Positions 1 to 8,103 of a stretch of 64,000 nt of DNA are shown piece by piece. Origin of the DNA: Geothrix sp. 21YS21S-2 (GTDB taxonomy: Bacteria > Acidobacteriota > Holophagae > Holophagales > Holophagaceae); NCBI RefSeq assembly GCF_030846775.1, contig NZ_CP132910.1, forward strand, positions 592,001 through 656,000, in the 5' to 3' direction. Position 1 is the stretch's first letter. The number at the start of each line of letters is the position of its first letter. The position numbers and the translations under genes were made by a program. Under the pieces are notes generated by a model. That model was not told the origin of the DNA and did not search any database. It was given only the letters and a program-made list of their open reading frames with translations.

Positions 1-1
1 G

Positions 2-1636
2 CATTACAGCGGCGGCCGGGGGGTGGTGAACACCGCCCCCACCGACAGCGCCAGCAACCAGGCCCGCATCGATCTGTCCTGGCTCTGGAACCAGCATGCC
101 TTCAAATTCGGGTTCAGCCAGATCGACGCCACGGTGCACAACGGCCAGACCACCACCGGACCTCTCAGTCCCATGAGCGAGAATGGCCAGTATCCGCTCC
201 TGTACTACGTCCTCGCCAATGAATGGCCCATGCTCGACGTGGTGGAACTGCACAGCAAGACCACCGGTAAATCCAGATACTCGGCCTTCTACGCCCAGGA
301 CATCTGGGAGGCGTTGCCCGGCCTGCGGTTGATGTACGGCGCCCGGATGGAATCCCAGAGCGTCCGGCAGGTGGGTGGGCAGACCATCCTCTCGTTCAAG
401 GGGAAGGACTACCTCCAGCCGAGGCTCGGCCTCACCTGGGATCCGGCCAATGATGGCAGGACCAAGTTCTCGGCGAGCTATGCCGTGTACTACGAGGCCA
501 TGCCGAATTTCATCGCCGTCGCCCTTGCGGGGGACCAGACCTTCACACAGCGAATATTCGGCTACTTCGGCCCCAGTACCGCCTTCACCTACAACAACGG
601 CCAGCCGATCATCCTCGACCCCAATGGCTATGACCTGATGCAGGACTCCAGCGGCCAGACGAAGTCGGCCCCCGTCGCGGATGGGATCAAGCTCCCCAAG
701 CGCACGGAATGGATATTCGGCTTCGACAAGGACCTGTCCCGCGGCTGGTGGCTGGGCCTGCATGCGAAATACCGCAAGCTCACGGATCCCATCGAGATCT
801 CCGCCCTCGCCGACACGGAGGGCAACTACTACGATTCCGGGGTCGCGAGCGCCTTCATCGGCGGCAGTCCCGTCCAGTGGCCCGGCCAGGGCATTCTTTG
901 GAATCCCGGACCGACGGCATCCTGGACCGCCCGCACGGATCCCAGCAGCCAGAACAGCGGCCAGAAGATCACGGTCAACGATACCCACTACCCGAAAATG
1001 TACAACGAATACAAATCCATCGACATTTCCCTGGCGAAGCGCTCGGACCGCGATGCCTTGCAGTTCAGCTATACCTGGTCCCGCCTGAGCGGCAACTACC
1101 AGGGGGTGAGCTACAGCGCCAGCCCCAGCACAACCTCCGCGGGCTTTGCCAACATAGGCCAAGCCTACAACAACGCCTTCATGGTCGGCTCGGGCCTCCT
1201 CATCGGGGACCGGACCCACGCCATCAAGCTCCAGGCCTCCCACCGCTTCACGGTGGCCGGCAACGACCTCAACGCCGGCCTCAGCGGCGACTCCACCAGT
1301 GGCGTGCCCATCAGCCACTTCGACAACCACGGCGATTTCACCGGGGCCGGCGCCGCTTCACCGGCGGGTGGGCGCCTGGGCCAGTTCGGCCGCACCCCCT
1401 GGATCACGAATTTCGATCTGCACCTGGACTACCAGGTAAGCCTGCCCATGGGCCTCAAGGCGACCCCCTTCGTGGATTGCTTCAACCTTTTCAACACCCG
1501 AAAGACCACCTACGTCTATGAGACGGCCACCCAGCCCTTCACCGGCGATCCGGGCGACCGGGACCCGAAGCTCGAGCAGTCAAGGGCCTGGGTCCAGGGC
1601 CGGCGCTACACCCTGGGCGTCAAGATCCAGTTCTGA
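2..1636 (+). CDS. TonB-dependent receptor, C-terminal part (5' end outside window)
   Basis: Outer-membrane beta-barrel receptor for energy-coupled uptake of a substrate that the sequence does not reveal. The frame is already open at the first bases, so the plug domain and the start lie upstream; the GTG at 23 is an internal codon. The visible part is rich in alternating aromatic/polar strands. It holds typical TonB-receptor stretches such as SAFYAQDIWEALPGLRLMYG and a DCFNLFNTRKTTY segment near the end. It ends RRYTLGVKIQF, with the terminal Phe used for outer-membrane assembly. The next gene starts 21 bp downstream on the same strand, so the receptor probably feeds the two enzymes that follow. 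The closest match may be the large carboxypeptidase-regulatory (Oar-like) receptors of Acidobacteria, but this is not certain from the C-terminal part alone. Confidence 0.85.
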   Translation, partial: HYSGGRGVVNTAPTDSASNQARIDLSWLWNQHAFKFGFSQIDATVHNGQTTTGPLSPMSENGQYPLLYYVLANEWPMLDVVELHSKTTGKSRYSAFYAQDIWEALPGLRLMYGARMESQSVRQVGGQTILSFKGKDYLQPRLGLTWDPANDGRTKFSASYAVYYEAMPNFIAVALAGDQTFTQRIFGYFGPSTAFTYNNGQPIILDPNGYDLMQDSSGQTKSAPVADGIKLPKRTEWIFGFDKDLSRGWWLGLHAKYRKLTDPIEISALADTEGNYYDSGVASAFIGGSPVQWPGQGILWNPGPTASWTARTDPSSQNSGQKITVNDTHYPKMYNEYKSIDISLAKRSDRDALQFSYTWSRLSGNYQGVSYSASPSTTSAGFANIGQAYNNAFMVGSGLLIGDRTHAIKLQASHRFTVAGNDLNAGLSGDSTSGVPISHFDNHGDFTGAGAASPAGGRLGQFGRTPWITNFDLHLDYQVSLPMGLKATPFVDCFNLFNTRKTTYVYETATQPFTGDPGDRDPKLEQSRAWVQGRRYTLGVKIQF

Positions 1637-1657
1637 GTCTCCTTTCCGAGGTATGAC

Positions 1658-2881
1658 ATGCCCTTCACGCGCAACGAGTTCCTGAAGACCCTGGGCGCAG
1701 GGGCCCTGGCAGTGGCCAGCGGCGGCCTTGCCCTCCCTGCCGCCTCCGCCTCCCGCGCGCTCACGGAAGCCCGGAAGGTCACGGGGCGGATGAAGATCAA
1801 GGACGTGGAAGTCTACTGCTTCGATCTGAAGTTCAACCAGCCATTCAAGATCGCCTTTGATGTCATCGAGGGCACCCAGGGGGTCCTGATCCGGATCCTC
1901 ACGGATTCCGGGCTGGTGGGCCTGGGCGAGTCCAGCCCCCTCCAGTCGGTCACGGGCGACAACCAGGCCACCAACCTTGATGTGGCCCGCCACCTGCGCG
2001 ACCTGCTCAAGGGCAGGGACCCCCTGGCCATCGAGGGCGCCCAGAAGGTGTTCGGCGGCTACCTCCATTCGAACCCCAGCATCATCGCGGCCTTCGATAT
2101 GGCCCTCTACGACCTGCTCGGCAAAGCCGCAGGCCTCCCCTTGTTCCGGCTGCTGGGCGGGGACCAGACGTCCTTCGAGACCGATTGGACCACGGGCCTG
2201 GGCACCCCGGAGAAGATGGCCCAGGATGTGCGCGACCACCTCGCCAAGGGCTTCAGGATCCACAAGGTCAAGCTGGGGACGGAACCCGATCCGGACGTCG
2301 CCAGGCTCCAGGCCATCCGGGACGCCGTGGGCTACGACTGCACCATCCGCATCGATGCCAACCAGGGGTACTCCGTCCCCCAGGCCGTACAGGCCTTGCG
2401 GCGCATGGAGAAGTTCAACATCCAGTGCTGCGAGCAGCCCCTGGCGGCCTCGGACCTCGAGGGCCTGCGCCATGTTCGCAACGCCAGCCCGATCCCGATC
2501 ATGGCGGACGAGGCCCTCTTCTCACCCCATGACGCCCTCGCGCTGATCCGCGCCCAGGCGTGCGACTACTTCAACATCAAGCTCATGAAATCCGGCGGCA
2601 TCAGCAACGCCCTCAGGATCTCCTGGATCGCGGAGGCCGCCGGCATCCCCTGCATGGTCGGGTGCATGGCCGAGAGCCGCCTCGGCCTGACAGCCGCGGC
2701 CCATGTCCACGCGGCGCGCCAGAACATAACCTTCGCCGATCTCGATGCCTTCCTGGAATTCGGGGATGATCCGGTCATCGACGGAATGACGGTCCGCCAA
2801 GGCGTCGTCACCCTGCCGGAGAAACCCGGGTTGGGTGCCGACATCGATCCGGCGTTCCTGAAGCGGATGAAGCGAGTTTGA
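1658..2881 (+). CDS. Exported enolase-superfamily (MR/MLE) epimerase, dipeptide-epimerase-like
   Basis: Predicted racemase/epimerase of the enolase superfamily. Visible landmarks: catalytic K-x-K at residues 203-205, metal ligands D233 (RIDANQGY), E259 (CEQPL) and D284 (MADEAL), the opposite-face lysine K308 (NIKLMKSGG), and a DLD at 361-363 like the DxD that binds the substrate amino group in Ala-Glu-type dipeptide epimerases. Residues 1-33 form a Tat-like or Sec signal (TRNEFLK, then a hydrophobic stretch and AAS-AS). The second Arg of a true twin-Arg motif is replaced by Asn. Met45 (base 1790) would give a cytosolic form. Superfamily members are normally cytosolic, so export would be unusual. 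It sits between a TonB receptor and a PLP decarboxylase. Substrate is unknown; a dipeptide or N-acylamino acid is the best guess. Confidence 0.8.
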   Translation: MPFTRNEFLKTLGAGALAVASGGLALPAASASRALTEARKVTGRMKIKDVEVYCFDLKFNQPFKIAFDVIEGTQGVLIRILTDSGLVGLGESSPLQSVTGDNQATNLDVARHLRDLLKGRDPLAIEGAQKVFGGYLHSNPSIIAAFDMALYDLLGKAAGLPLFRLLGGDQTSFETDWTTGLGTPEKMAQDVRDHLAKGFRIHKVKLGTEPDPDVARLQAIRDAVGYDCTIRIDANQGYSVPQAVQALRRMEKFNIQCCEQPLAASDLEGLRHVRNASPIPIMADEALFSPHDALALIRAQACDYFNIKLMKSGGISNALRISWIAEAAGIPCMVGCMAESRLGLTAAAHVHAARQNITFADLDAFLEFGDDPVIDGMTVRQGVVTLPEKPGLGADIDPAFLKRMKRV

Positions 2882-4299
2882 GGCCCATGGACCTGGGGGA
2901 GGGGTTCGGCTGCTCCGCCGAGGCGTGGCCGGAGGCCTACGGCCTGCCGCTCCACGTCACGTTCCTTCCCCCGGTCCGGAACAACCTGCGGGACTTCGCC
3001 CGGGTTTTCCGCGACCTGTATCCCCAAGGCTCGATCCGCTACGCCGTGAAGGCCTCGGGCCATCCGGCGCTGCTGGCTGCGGTGGCGCAGGACGGGGCAG
3101 GGGCCGACGCCGCCTCGCCCTTCGAGGTCCGCTGCGCCCTGCAGGCCGGAATCCCCGCCCAGGCCGTGAACGTCAACGGGAACGCAAAGGACGACGGGCT
3201 CATCGGGGAGGCCGTGGCCCAGGACATGCTGCTGGTGGCCGACTCTGTGGAGGAACTGGCCCAGGTGGAGGCTGTGGCCCGCAGTCAGGGACGCCAGGCG
3301 CGCCTGCTCCTGAGGCTCTCGGGCTTCGCCCTGGGGGAGGTGACGGGGGCCAGCATCCTCACGAGCGGCACCTGGTCGAAATTCGGCATCCAGATCAACG
3401 AGATCCAGGATCTGCTGGAAAACCTCTCCGCTTTCCCATCGCTTCGTTTCCTGGGACTCCACGCCCACATCGGCTCCCAGGTGACGCGCCCGGAACCCTA
3501 TCTCGCGGTGCTGGGACGCATGGTGGAACTGGCCCGGGCCCTGAAGGCCCGGACGGGGAGATGTTCCATCCTGAACCTGGGGGGCGGCTTTCCCGTCAAC
3601 TACCTTGACCGGCCGGCCTGGGACACCCTGCTCCGGCGCCTCGCCGCCCAGGACGGCTTCGGCTGGAATGGGGCCACGGGAGGTCTGCGCGCGGGCGCGG
3701 ACGGCGTCCTGGATGCCTCCCGCTGGCACGGAACCGCCTTCCACAGCCCCTGGCCCAAGGCGGCGATGCTGCGGGCGATCCTCCAGGGTCAGGTCCAGGT
3801 GGAGGGCCGGGCTCTGGGCACCCTCGAGGCGCTGGCGTCCCTGGAGGGACCGGAACTGATGGTGGAGCCGGGGCGCAGCATCGTGGAGGACGCGGGGATC
3901 ACCCTCTGCACGGTCTCCCAGGTCCGGCGCGTCGCGTCGGCCCACAACCTTGTGGCCGTGGAGATGGGCATCACGAGCCATGCGGACGCCCTCCTGGAAG
4001 GGGGGGCCAATCGGTGGCACCTTCTGGGGGGACCGGCCGAGTCCGAACCCTTCGAGACCTTCATCGCCGGCAACCTCTGCTTCTCTGGAGATCTGCTCAC
4101 TCCCTTCAAGACGAGCCTGCACCGCCGCCCCCGTCGCGGCGACACCCTGGTCGTCCGGGACACGGGAGCCTATTCCGGCCACTTCATGGCCAGCAACGCG
4201 AATGCGTTTCCGCGTCCGGCCCGGATCCTTGTGGATGGGGACGGGAAGGTCACCGTCATGAAGCTCCGGGATCGATTCCAGGACCTCTTCAATCAATAA
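2878..4299 (+). CDS. PLP-dependent decarboxylase, fold type III (diaminopimelate/ornithine decarboxylase family)
   Basis: Predicted amino-acid decarboxylase with an alanine-racemase-fold barrel. Family marks: PLP lysine K58 (YAVKAS), HIGSQ at 197-201, glycine loop GGGFPV at 235-240, EPGRS at 330-334, the active-site Cys of the partner subunit C401 (NLCFSGDLL) and the AYSGHFMASN block at 431-440. At 473 residues it is longer than a typical DapDC (about 420); the extra length lies around 245-300. The frame can start at TTG 2878, overlapping the previous stop, or at ATG 2887; a GAGG at 2880 is poorly placed for either. The overlap indicates co-transcription with the epimerase gene. A separate housekeeping lysA is expected elsewhere, so a catabolic role on the epimerase product is more likely (inference). 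Confidence 0.82.
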   Translation: MRPMDLGEGFGCSAEAWPEAYGLPLHVTFLPPVRNNLRDFARVFRDLYPQGSIRYAVKASGHPALLAAVAQDGAGADAASPFEVRCALQAGIPAQAVNVNGNAKDDGLIGEAVAQDMLLVADSVEELAQVEAVARSQGRQARLLLRLSGFALGEVTGASILTSGTWSKFGIQINEIQDLLENLSAFPSLRFLGLHAHIGSQVTRPEPYLAVLGRMVELARALKARTGRCSILNLGGGFPVNYLDRPAWDTLLRRLAAQDGFGWNGATGGLRAGADGVLDASRWHGTAFHSPWPKAAMLRAILQGQVQVEGRALGTLEALASLEGPELMVEPGRSIVEDAGITLCTVSQVRRVASAHNLVAVEMGITSHADALLEGGANRWHLLGGPAESEPFETFIAGNLCFSGDLLTPFKTSLHRRPRRGDTLVVRDTGAYSGHFMASNANAFPRPARILVDGDGKVTVMKLRDRFQDLFNQ

Positions 4300-4315
4300 G
4301 GCTACCATCGAACGT

Positions 4316-5137
4316 ATGAGTCTCCCCAACTCCTTGAATCCAGGCCGGCCCAGTCCGGCGCCTCCCACGGGGCCCCCGAACCGGGGACCCCTGCCGCACG
4401 CCCTCCCTGACGTCACGCCCTTGTTTGCCGGCCAATCCGCATTCGAGGAACTCTTCGACCAGCAGCCCAACACTGTCTTCGCAATCAAGGATCTCGGCGG
4501 CCGGTATGTGGGCGTCAACCAGGCCCTGGTGGCCCGGGTGGGCCTCAAGAACAAGTCCGAACTCTACGGCCGGACGGTTTGGGACATCTACCCCAAGGCC
4601 CTCGCTGCGATCTTCGAGGCCCAGGACCAGCTCGTCATGCAATCCGGGAAATCCTTCATCAACCACCTGGAGCTGGATTGGTACTCCTTCCGCCGGCCGG
4701 GGTGGTGCCTCATGACGAAGATCCCCTTGATGGACCAGGGGAGGAAGATCGTCGGACTGGTCGCGACCAGCCGCGTCCTTCTGGCCCCGGGTGAACACGT
4801 GGAGATTCCTCCGACCCTAGCCGAGGCTCTCAATCACCTCGAGTGCCATTTCGACGAGCCCATCTCCCCGCTGAACCTCTCGGCGCGCTGCGGCATCGCT
4901 CCGGTCCGTTTCGCGCGGCTCATCAAGAGGATCTTCCGGGTCACGCCCAGCCAGCTCATCAACCAGGTGCGCCTCACCGAGGCGACCCGCCAGCTGAGGG
5001 ACACGGACCAGAACATCGCCGAGATCGCCCAGAACTGCGGCTTCTATGACCACAGCGCCCTGACCCGCGCCTTCCGCTCCGTTACCGGGGTCACGCCTTC
5101 CCATATGCGGGCCATCTCGAAGCGGATGAAGTCCTAG
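4316..5137 (+). CDS. PAS-domain AraC-family transcriptional regulator
   Basis: DNA-binding regulator with an N-terminal PAS sensor (about residues 40-150, with a FAIKDLGGRYVGVNQALV-type start) and a C-terminal AraC/XylS double helix-turn-helix (about 165-270), including the characteristic IAEIAQNCGFYDHSALTRAFR second helix pair. Residues 1-35 are Pro-rich and probably disordered. It follows the decarboxylase by 16 bp, so it is a candidate local regulator of the receptor-epimerase-decarboxylase unit. There is no Shine-Dalgarno before ATG 4316, and a TACCAT hexamer lies 7 bases upstream of the start. What the PAS domain senses cannot be read from the sequence. Confidence 0.85.
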   Translation: MSLPNSLNPGRPSPAPPTGPPNRGPLPHALPDVTPLFAGQSAFEELFDQQPNTVFAIKDLGGRYVGVNQALVARVGLKNKSELYGRTVWDIYPKALAAIFEAQDQLVMQSGKSFINHLELDWYSFRRPGWCLMTKIPLMDQGRKIVGLVATSRVLLAPGEHVEIPPTLAEALNHLECHFDEPISPLNLSARCGIAPVRFARLIKRIFRVTPSQLINQVRLTEATRQLRDTDQNIAEIAQNCGFYDHSALTRAFRSVTGVTPSHMRAISKRMKS

Positions 5138-5761
5138 TCAGCGCACCGGCTGGGGGGTCGGGATGGTCGGGGGCGCGCTGCCCTTGTACCACTCGCCGTT
5201 CACCACGTAGGTGTCCGCGGCCAGGTCGTCGCCGCCCACCTGCATGTCCACGCCCAGGCACACCAGGAGGTAGCCGTCGAGCTTGGAGCTGAACACCTGG
5301 GCCACGCGGCCCCGGCGGTCCTTGACGTCCATGATCGGGGAGGTCACGTAGGGCCGGTAGAAGAAGGGGTGCTTCCAGGGGGTCTCGGGCATCTGCTCCA
5401 GGTACTCGGGCACCAGGGCGGAGAGGAACCGCGGGTACTCGCCGTGGTTGCCCTTGTAGCGCGTGAGGGCGTCCGAGATGCGCTTCATGGTGCCGTGGAG
5501 CTGCCGGGTGCGGTCCCGCAGGTCCTGCCGGAGCAGGGCCTCCAGGGTGAAGAGGTCCTTGGTGGCCTGCTGGCCCTTGGGGGACTCGGGGTACTGGGAG
5601 GCCAGCTGCTTCATGAGGCTCTGGGCCTCCTGGTTCCGCCCTTGCCGGTTGAGTTCTATGGCTTCTTCATACAATTTTTCCGGAAGGCGGGGATCCTCCG
5701 AGCCGCAGCCGGTTAGCAACACCGCCGCCAGGGCCAGGATCGATGCTCGCGGGAAGTCCAT
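5138..5761 (-). CDS. Lipoprotein with TPR-like region and pseudopilin-like domain
   Basis: Predicted lipoprotein: signal peptide with lipobox LLTGC (Cys19), then a helical TPR-like segment (about 28-65, EEAIELNRQGRNQEAQSLMKQL). The C-terminal half has a block like the globular domain of type II secretion pseudopilins: YKGNHGEYP, then YLEQMPETPWKHPFFYRPY and KLDGYLLVCLG. There is no prepilin peptidase site, so it is not itself a pseudopilin. It is convergent with the PAS-AraC gene (stops adjacent) and divergent from the Nudix gene. Function unknown; a periplasmic-facing accessory protein is plausible. Confidence 0.7.
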   Translation of the reverse strand: MDFPRASILALAAVLLTGCGSEDPRLPEKLYEEAIELNRQGRNQEAQSLMKQLASQYPESPKGQQATKDLFTLEALLRQDLRDRTRQLHGTMKRISDALTRYKGNHGEYPRFLSALVPEYLEQMPETPWKHPFFYRPYVTSPIMDVKDRRGRVAQVFSSKLDGYLLVCLGVDMQVGGDDLAADTYVVNGEWYKGSAPPTIPTPQPVR

Positions 5762-5811
5762 GGCGGAACCATAGCACCAACCCGACCTGGAATGAAGATT
5801 AGACTGGTCCC

Positions 5812-6462
5812 ATGCGCCTACTCGCCCAGCACTCCCCCGGTTTCGATCCCTCCCGTCCCTGGCTCGACAAGGTCGTGGAGGTGAAAAGTGAAACCCGTTT
5901 GTTCCAGCACATACTCGTCCAGCGCAGCTCGCCCCACACGGACCGGGAACACGGCTTCACCCGGCTCCTGTGCCCGGACTGGGTGAACGTGGTGGCCTTC
6001 ACCCGGGAGGGGGAACTGCTCCTGGTCGAGCAGTTCCGCCACGGGATCGGGGCGAGCACGCTGGAGGTGGTGGGAGGGGTCTGCGACCCCGGCGAGGATC
6101 CGGGCACCTCCGGACGGCGGGAGCTGCTGGAGGAGACCGGCCACGCCCCGGACCGCTGGATCAGCCTGGGCAGCTGCCTGCCCAACCCCGCCATCCAGGA
6201 CAACCGCTGCCACTTCTTCCTGGCCCTGGGCTGCCGGCAGGAGGCTGCGCTGGACCTGGATCCCTCCGAGGAACTCCGGGTATGGGCCGTGCCCTGGGTG
6301 GAGGCCGAGGCGATGCTGAGGGACGGCCGCATCGAGCATGCGCTGGTGCAGGTGGCCCTTCTGCGCATGTTCCTGTGGGAGGGGTGGGAGGACCTCAAGA
6401 GGGACCTAAATCGTCACGGGGATGCTACATTGGAGGATCACGGAGGGGTTGATGGCCAGTGA
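5812..6462 (+). CDS. Nudix hydrolase, ADP-ribose pyrophosphatase-like
   Basis: Hydrolase of nucleoside-diphosphate-X compounds. The Nudix box G-x5-E-x7-REL-x-EETG is intact at about residues 86-108 (GVCDPGE, then RRELLEETG). The flanking strands (FTREGELLLVEQFRHG and LPNPAIQDNRCHFFLA) resemble ADP-ribose/GDP-mannose pyrophosphatases. There is no Shine-Dalgarno: the start is preceded by TAGACT at 5800-5805 with only 6 bases between, suggesting a leaderless mRNA. The 3' end overlaps the yajQ start by 11 bp, so the two are likely translated from one message. Confidence 0.85.
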   Translation: MRLLAQHSPGFDPSRPWLDKVVEVKSETRLFQHILVQRSSPHTDREHGFTRLLCPDWVNVVAFTREGELLLVEQFRHGIGASTLEVVGGVCDPGEDPGTSGRRELLEETGHAPDRWISLGSCLPNPAIQDNRCHFFLALGCRQEAALDLDPSEELRVWAVPWVEAEAMLRDGRIEHALVQVALLRMFLWEGWEDLKRDLNRHGDATLEDHGGVDGQ

Positions 6463-6949
6463 TTGTTCGTTCGATGTTGTCTCCAAGGTGGACATGGACG
6501 AGGTGAAGAACGCCGTCACGCAGGCCATGAAGGAGATCGGCCAGCGCTTCGATTTCAAGGGTTCCATCTCCAAGATCGACCTGAAGGAGGAAGGGGTCCT
6601 CGTCCTGGCCAGCGACGACGAGGTGCGCCTCAAGGCCGTGGTGGACGTGCTCCAGAGCAAGCTGGTCAAGCGCGGCGTGAGCATCCGGGCCATGGAGTTC
6701 GGCAAGGTGGAACCCGCCACCAAGGGCACCTGCCGCCAGGAGGTCAAGATCCTCCAGGGCATCCCCTCCGAAAAGGCCAAGGGCCTGGTGAAGGTCCTCA
6801 AGGACGCCAAGGTCAAGGTGCAGGCCTCCATCCAGGGCGACCAGCTGCGGGTCTCGGGCAAGAACCGGGACGACCTGCAGGAGGCCATCGCCCTCTTCAA
6901 GAAGAACGACCAGGGGCTCGATCTCCAGTTCACGAACTACCGGAACTGA
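6452..6949 (+). CDS. yajQ: YajQ family nucleotide-binding protein
   Basis: Member of the YajQ/DUF520 family, a two-domain ferredoxin-like protein of about 163 residues; this one has 165. Some homologues bind cyclic di-GMP and act as co-regulators. The N-terminus SDCSFDVVSKVDMDEVKNAV and the KDVDLKEE-like strand are typical. ATG 6452 is chosen over the in-frame upstream ATG 6422 because it gives the family length and has GGAGG at 6442-6446. It overlaps the Nudix gene and is 3 bp from the polyprenyl synthase gene, forming a short operon. Confidence 0.9.
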   Translation: MASDCSFDVVSKVDMDEVKNAVTQAMKEIGQRFDFKGSISKIDLKEEGVLVLASDDEVRLKAVVDVLQSKLVKRGVSIRAMEFGKVEPATKGTCRQEVKILQGIPSEKAKGLVKVLKDAKVKVQASIQGDQLRVSGKNRDDLQEAIALFKKNDQGLDLQFTNYRN

Positions 6950-6952
6950 ACG

Positions 6953-7948
6953 ATGGCCCGCATCGACCTGCTGCGCTATTTCCTGCCCATCTCCGGCAAG
7001 CTGGCCGAGGTGGAGGAGGAACTGCAGCGCAAGCTCAAGTCCGATGTGGCCGTGATCAGCAGGCTGGCCGAGCACGTGGGCTCGGGCAAGGGCAAGCGCC
7101 TGCGGCCGGCCCTGGTGCTCCTGGGCAGCCGCCTCTGCGGCGTCGAATCCAGCGAGGACGTGCGGTTCGCCGTGGTCTTCGAACTGGTCCACACCGCAAC
7201 CCTCATCCACGACGACGTCATCGACCACGCCCAGACCCGCCGGGCCAGGCCGACCCTCAACTCGCTCTGGGGCAACACCCTCACCGTGCTCTTCGGGGAC
7301 CTCCTCTACCTGCACTCCATGTCCTCGGCCATCGCCGGCAGGTCCTTCCGCATGCTGGAGATCATGGCCGACGTCACCACGCGCATGATCGAGGGCGAGC
7401 TCATCCAGAACGACTGCCTTTTCAACCTGGACACCACCCGCAAGGACTACTTCGACATCCAGGAGCGCAAGACGGCCCTCCTCTTCGCCGGCTGCACCGA
7501 GACCGGCGCCGTGCTGGCGAAGCGCCCCGAGGCCGACTGCGAGGCCCTGCGCCGCTACGGCCTGGAGATCGGCAGGGCCTTCCAGCTGGTGGACGACCTC
7601 CTGGACTACACCTCCACCGAGGCCGAGATGGGCAAGCCGGTCTTCTCGGACCTGCGGGAAGGCAAGCTGACCCTCCCCATGCTCACCCTCATGGAGCGGG
7701 CCCCCCTGGAGGCCCGGCCCATCATCGCCCGCATCTGGGAGAACGGCGAGAAGGTCCCCATCGCGCCCGCCGACGAGAAGTCCCTGCGCGATCTCCTGGA
7801 GCGCCACGAGGCGCTCTCCGAGACGCGCGACCTGGCCCGCCGCGCCTCGGAGGCCGCGACCGCGGCGCTGGAGAAGGTGGAGGGGCACGCGGGCACCAAG
7901 CGGCTCCTGCTGGACATCCCGGACATCCTGCTGGCCCGGAGCAGCTGA
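6953..7948 (+). CDS. Trans-polyprenyl diphosphate synthase
   Basis: Condenses isopentenyl diphosphate onto an allylic primer to make the long polyprenyl tail of the respiratory quinone. Both Asp-rich motifs are present: LIHDDVIDHA (first, about residues 82-91) and LVDDLLDY (second, about 208-215), plus GKGKRLRPAL near the N-terminus. Length (331) fits octaprenyl/heptaprenyl synthases. Chain length cannot be predicted here. Together with mqnA further along, it fits a menaquinone-based chain. Last gene of the Nudix-yajQ run; a large palindromic repeat lies between it and the converging pilT-like gene. Confidence 0.88.
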   Translation: MARIDLLRYFLPISGKLAEVEEELQRKLKSDVAVISRLAEHVGSGKGKRLRPALVLLGSRLCGVESSEDVRFAVVFELVHTATLIHDDVIDHAQTRRARPTLNSLWGNTLTVLFGDLLYLHSMSSAIAGRSFRMLEIMADVTTRMIEGELIQNDCLFNLDTTRKDYFDIQERKTALLFAGCTETGAVLAKRPEADCEALRRYGLEIGRAFQLVDDLLDYTSTEAEMGKPVFSDLREGKLTLPMLTLMERAPLEARPIIARIWENGEKVPIAPADEKSLRDLLERHEALSETRDLARRASEAATAALEKVEGHAGTKRLLLDIPDILLARSS

Positions 7949-7951
7949 TTT

Positions 7952-8090
7952 CCCTCCTCGGCGAACCTCGGCTACCTCGGCGATGCCTTTCTTTCCTCGA
8001 TCCCGCGGCGCAAAAAAAAGATGCGCCGGAGAGGGCTGAAACAGAATGCATCGCCGAGGAGGCCGGGGGGCCGAGGTTCGCCGAGGAAGG
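7952..8090. repeat. Large palindromic intergenic element built on a CTCGGCG unit
   Basis: Imperfect inverted repeat between two convergent genes. The 17-base TCCTCGGCGAACCTCGG at 7955-7971 is the exact complement of 8071-8087, and the 12-base CCTCGGCGATGC at 7975-7986 of 8048-8059. The arms carry repeated CTCGGCG units. The central part contains a second hairpin: CGGCGCA at 8006-8012 pairs with 8022-8028 around an A-rich 9-base loop. It could fold into a long branched hairpin and act as a bidirectional terminator, or be a dispersed REP/MITE-like element. No protein-coding content seen. Confidence 0.75.
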
Positions 8091-8103
8091 CTAGGCCAGC
8101 CTG

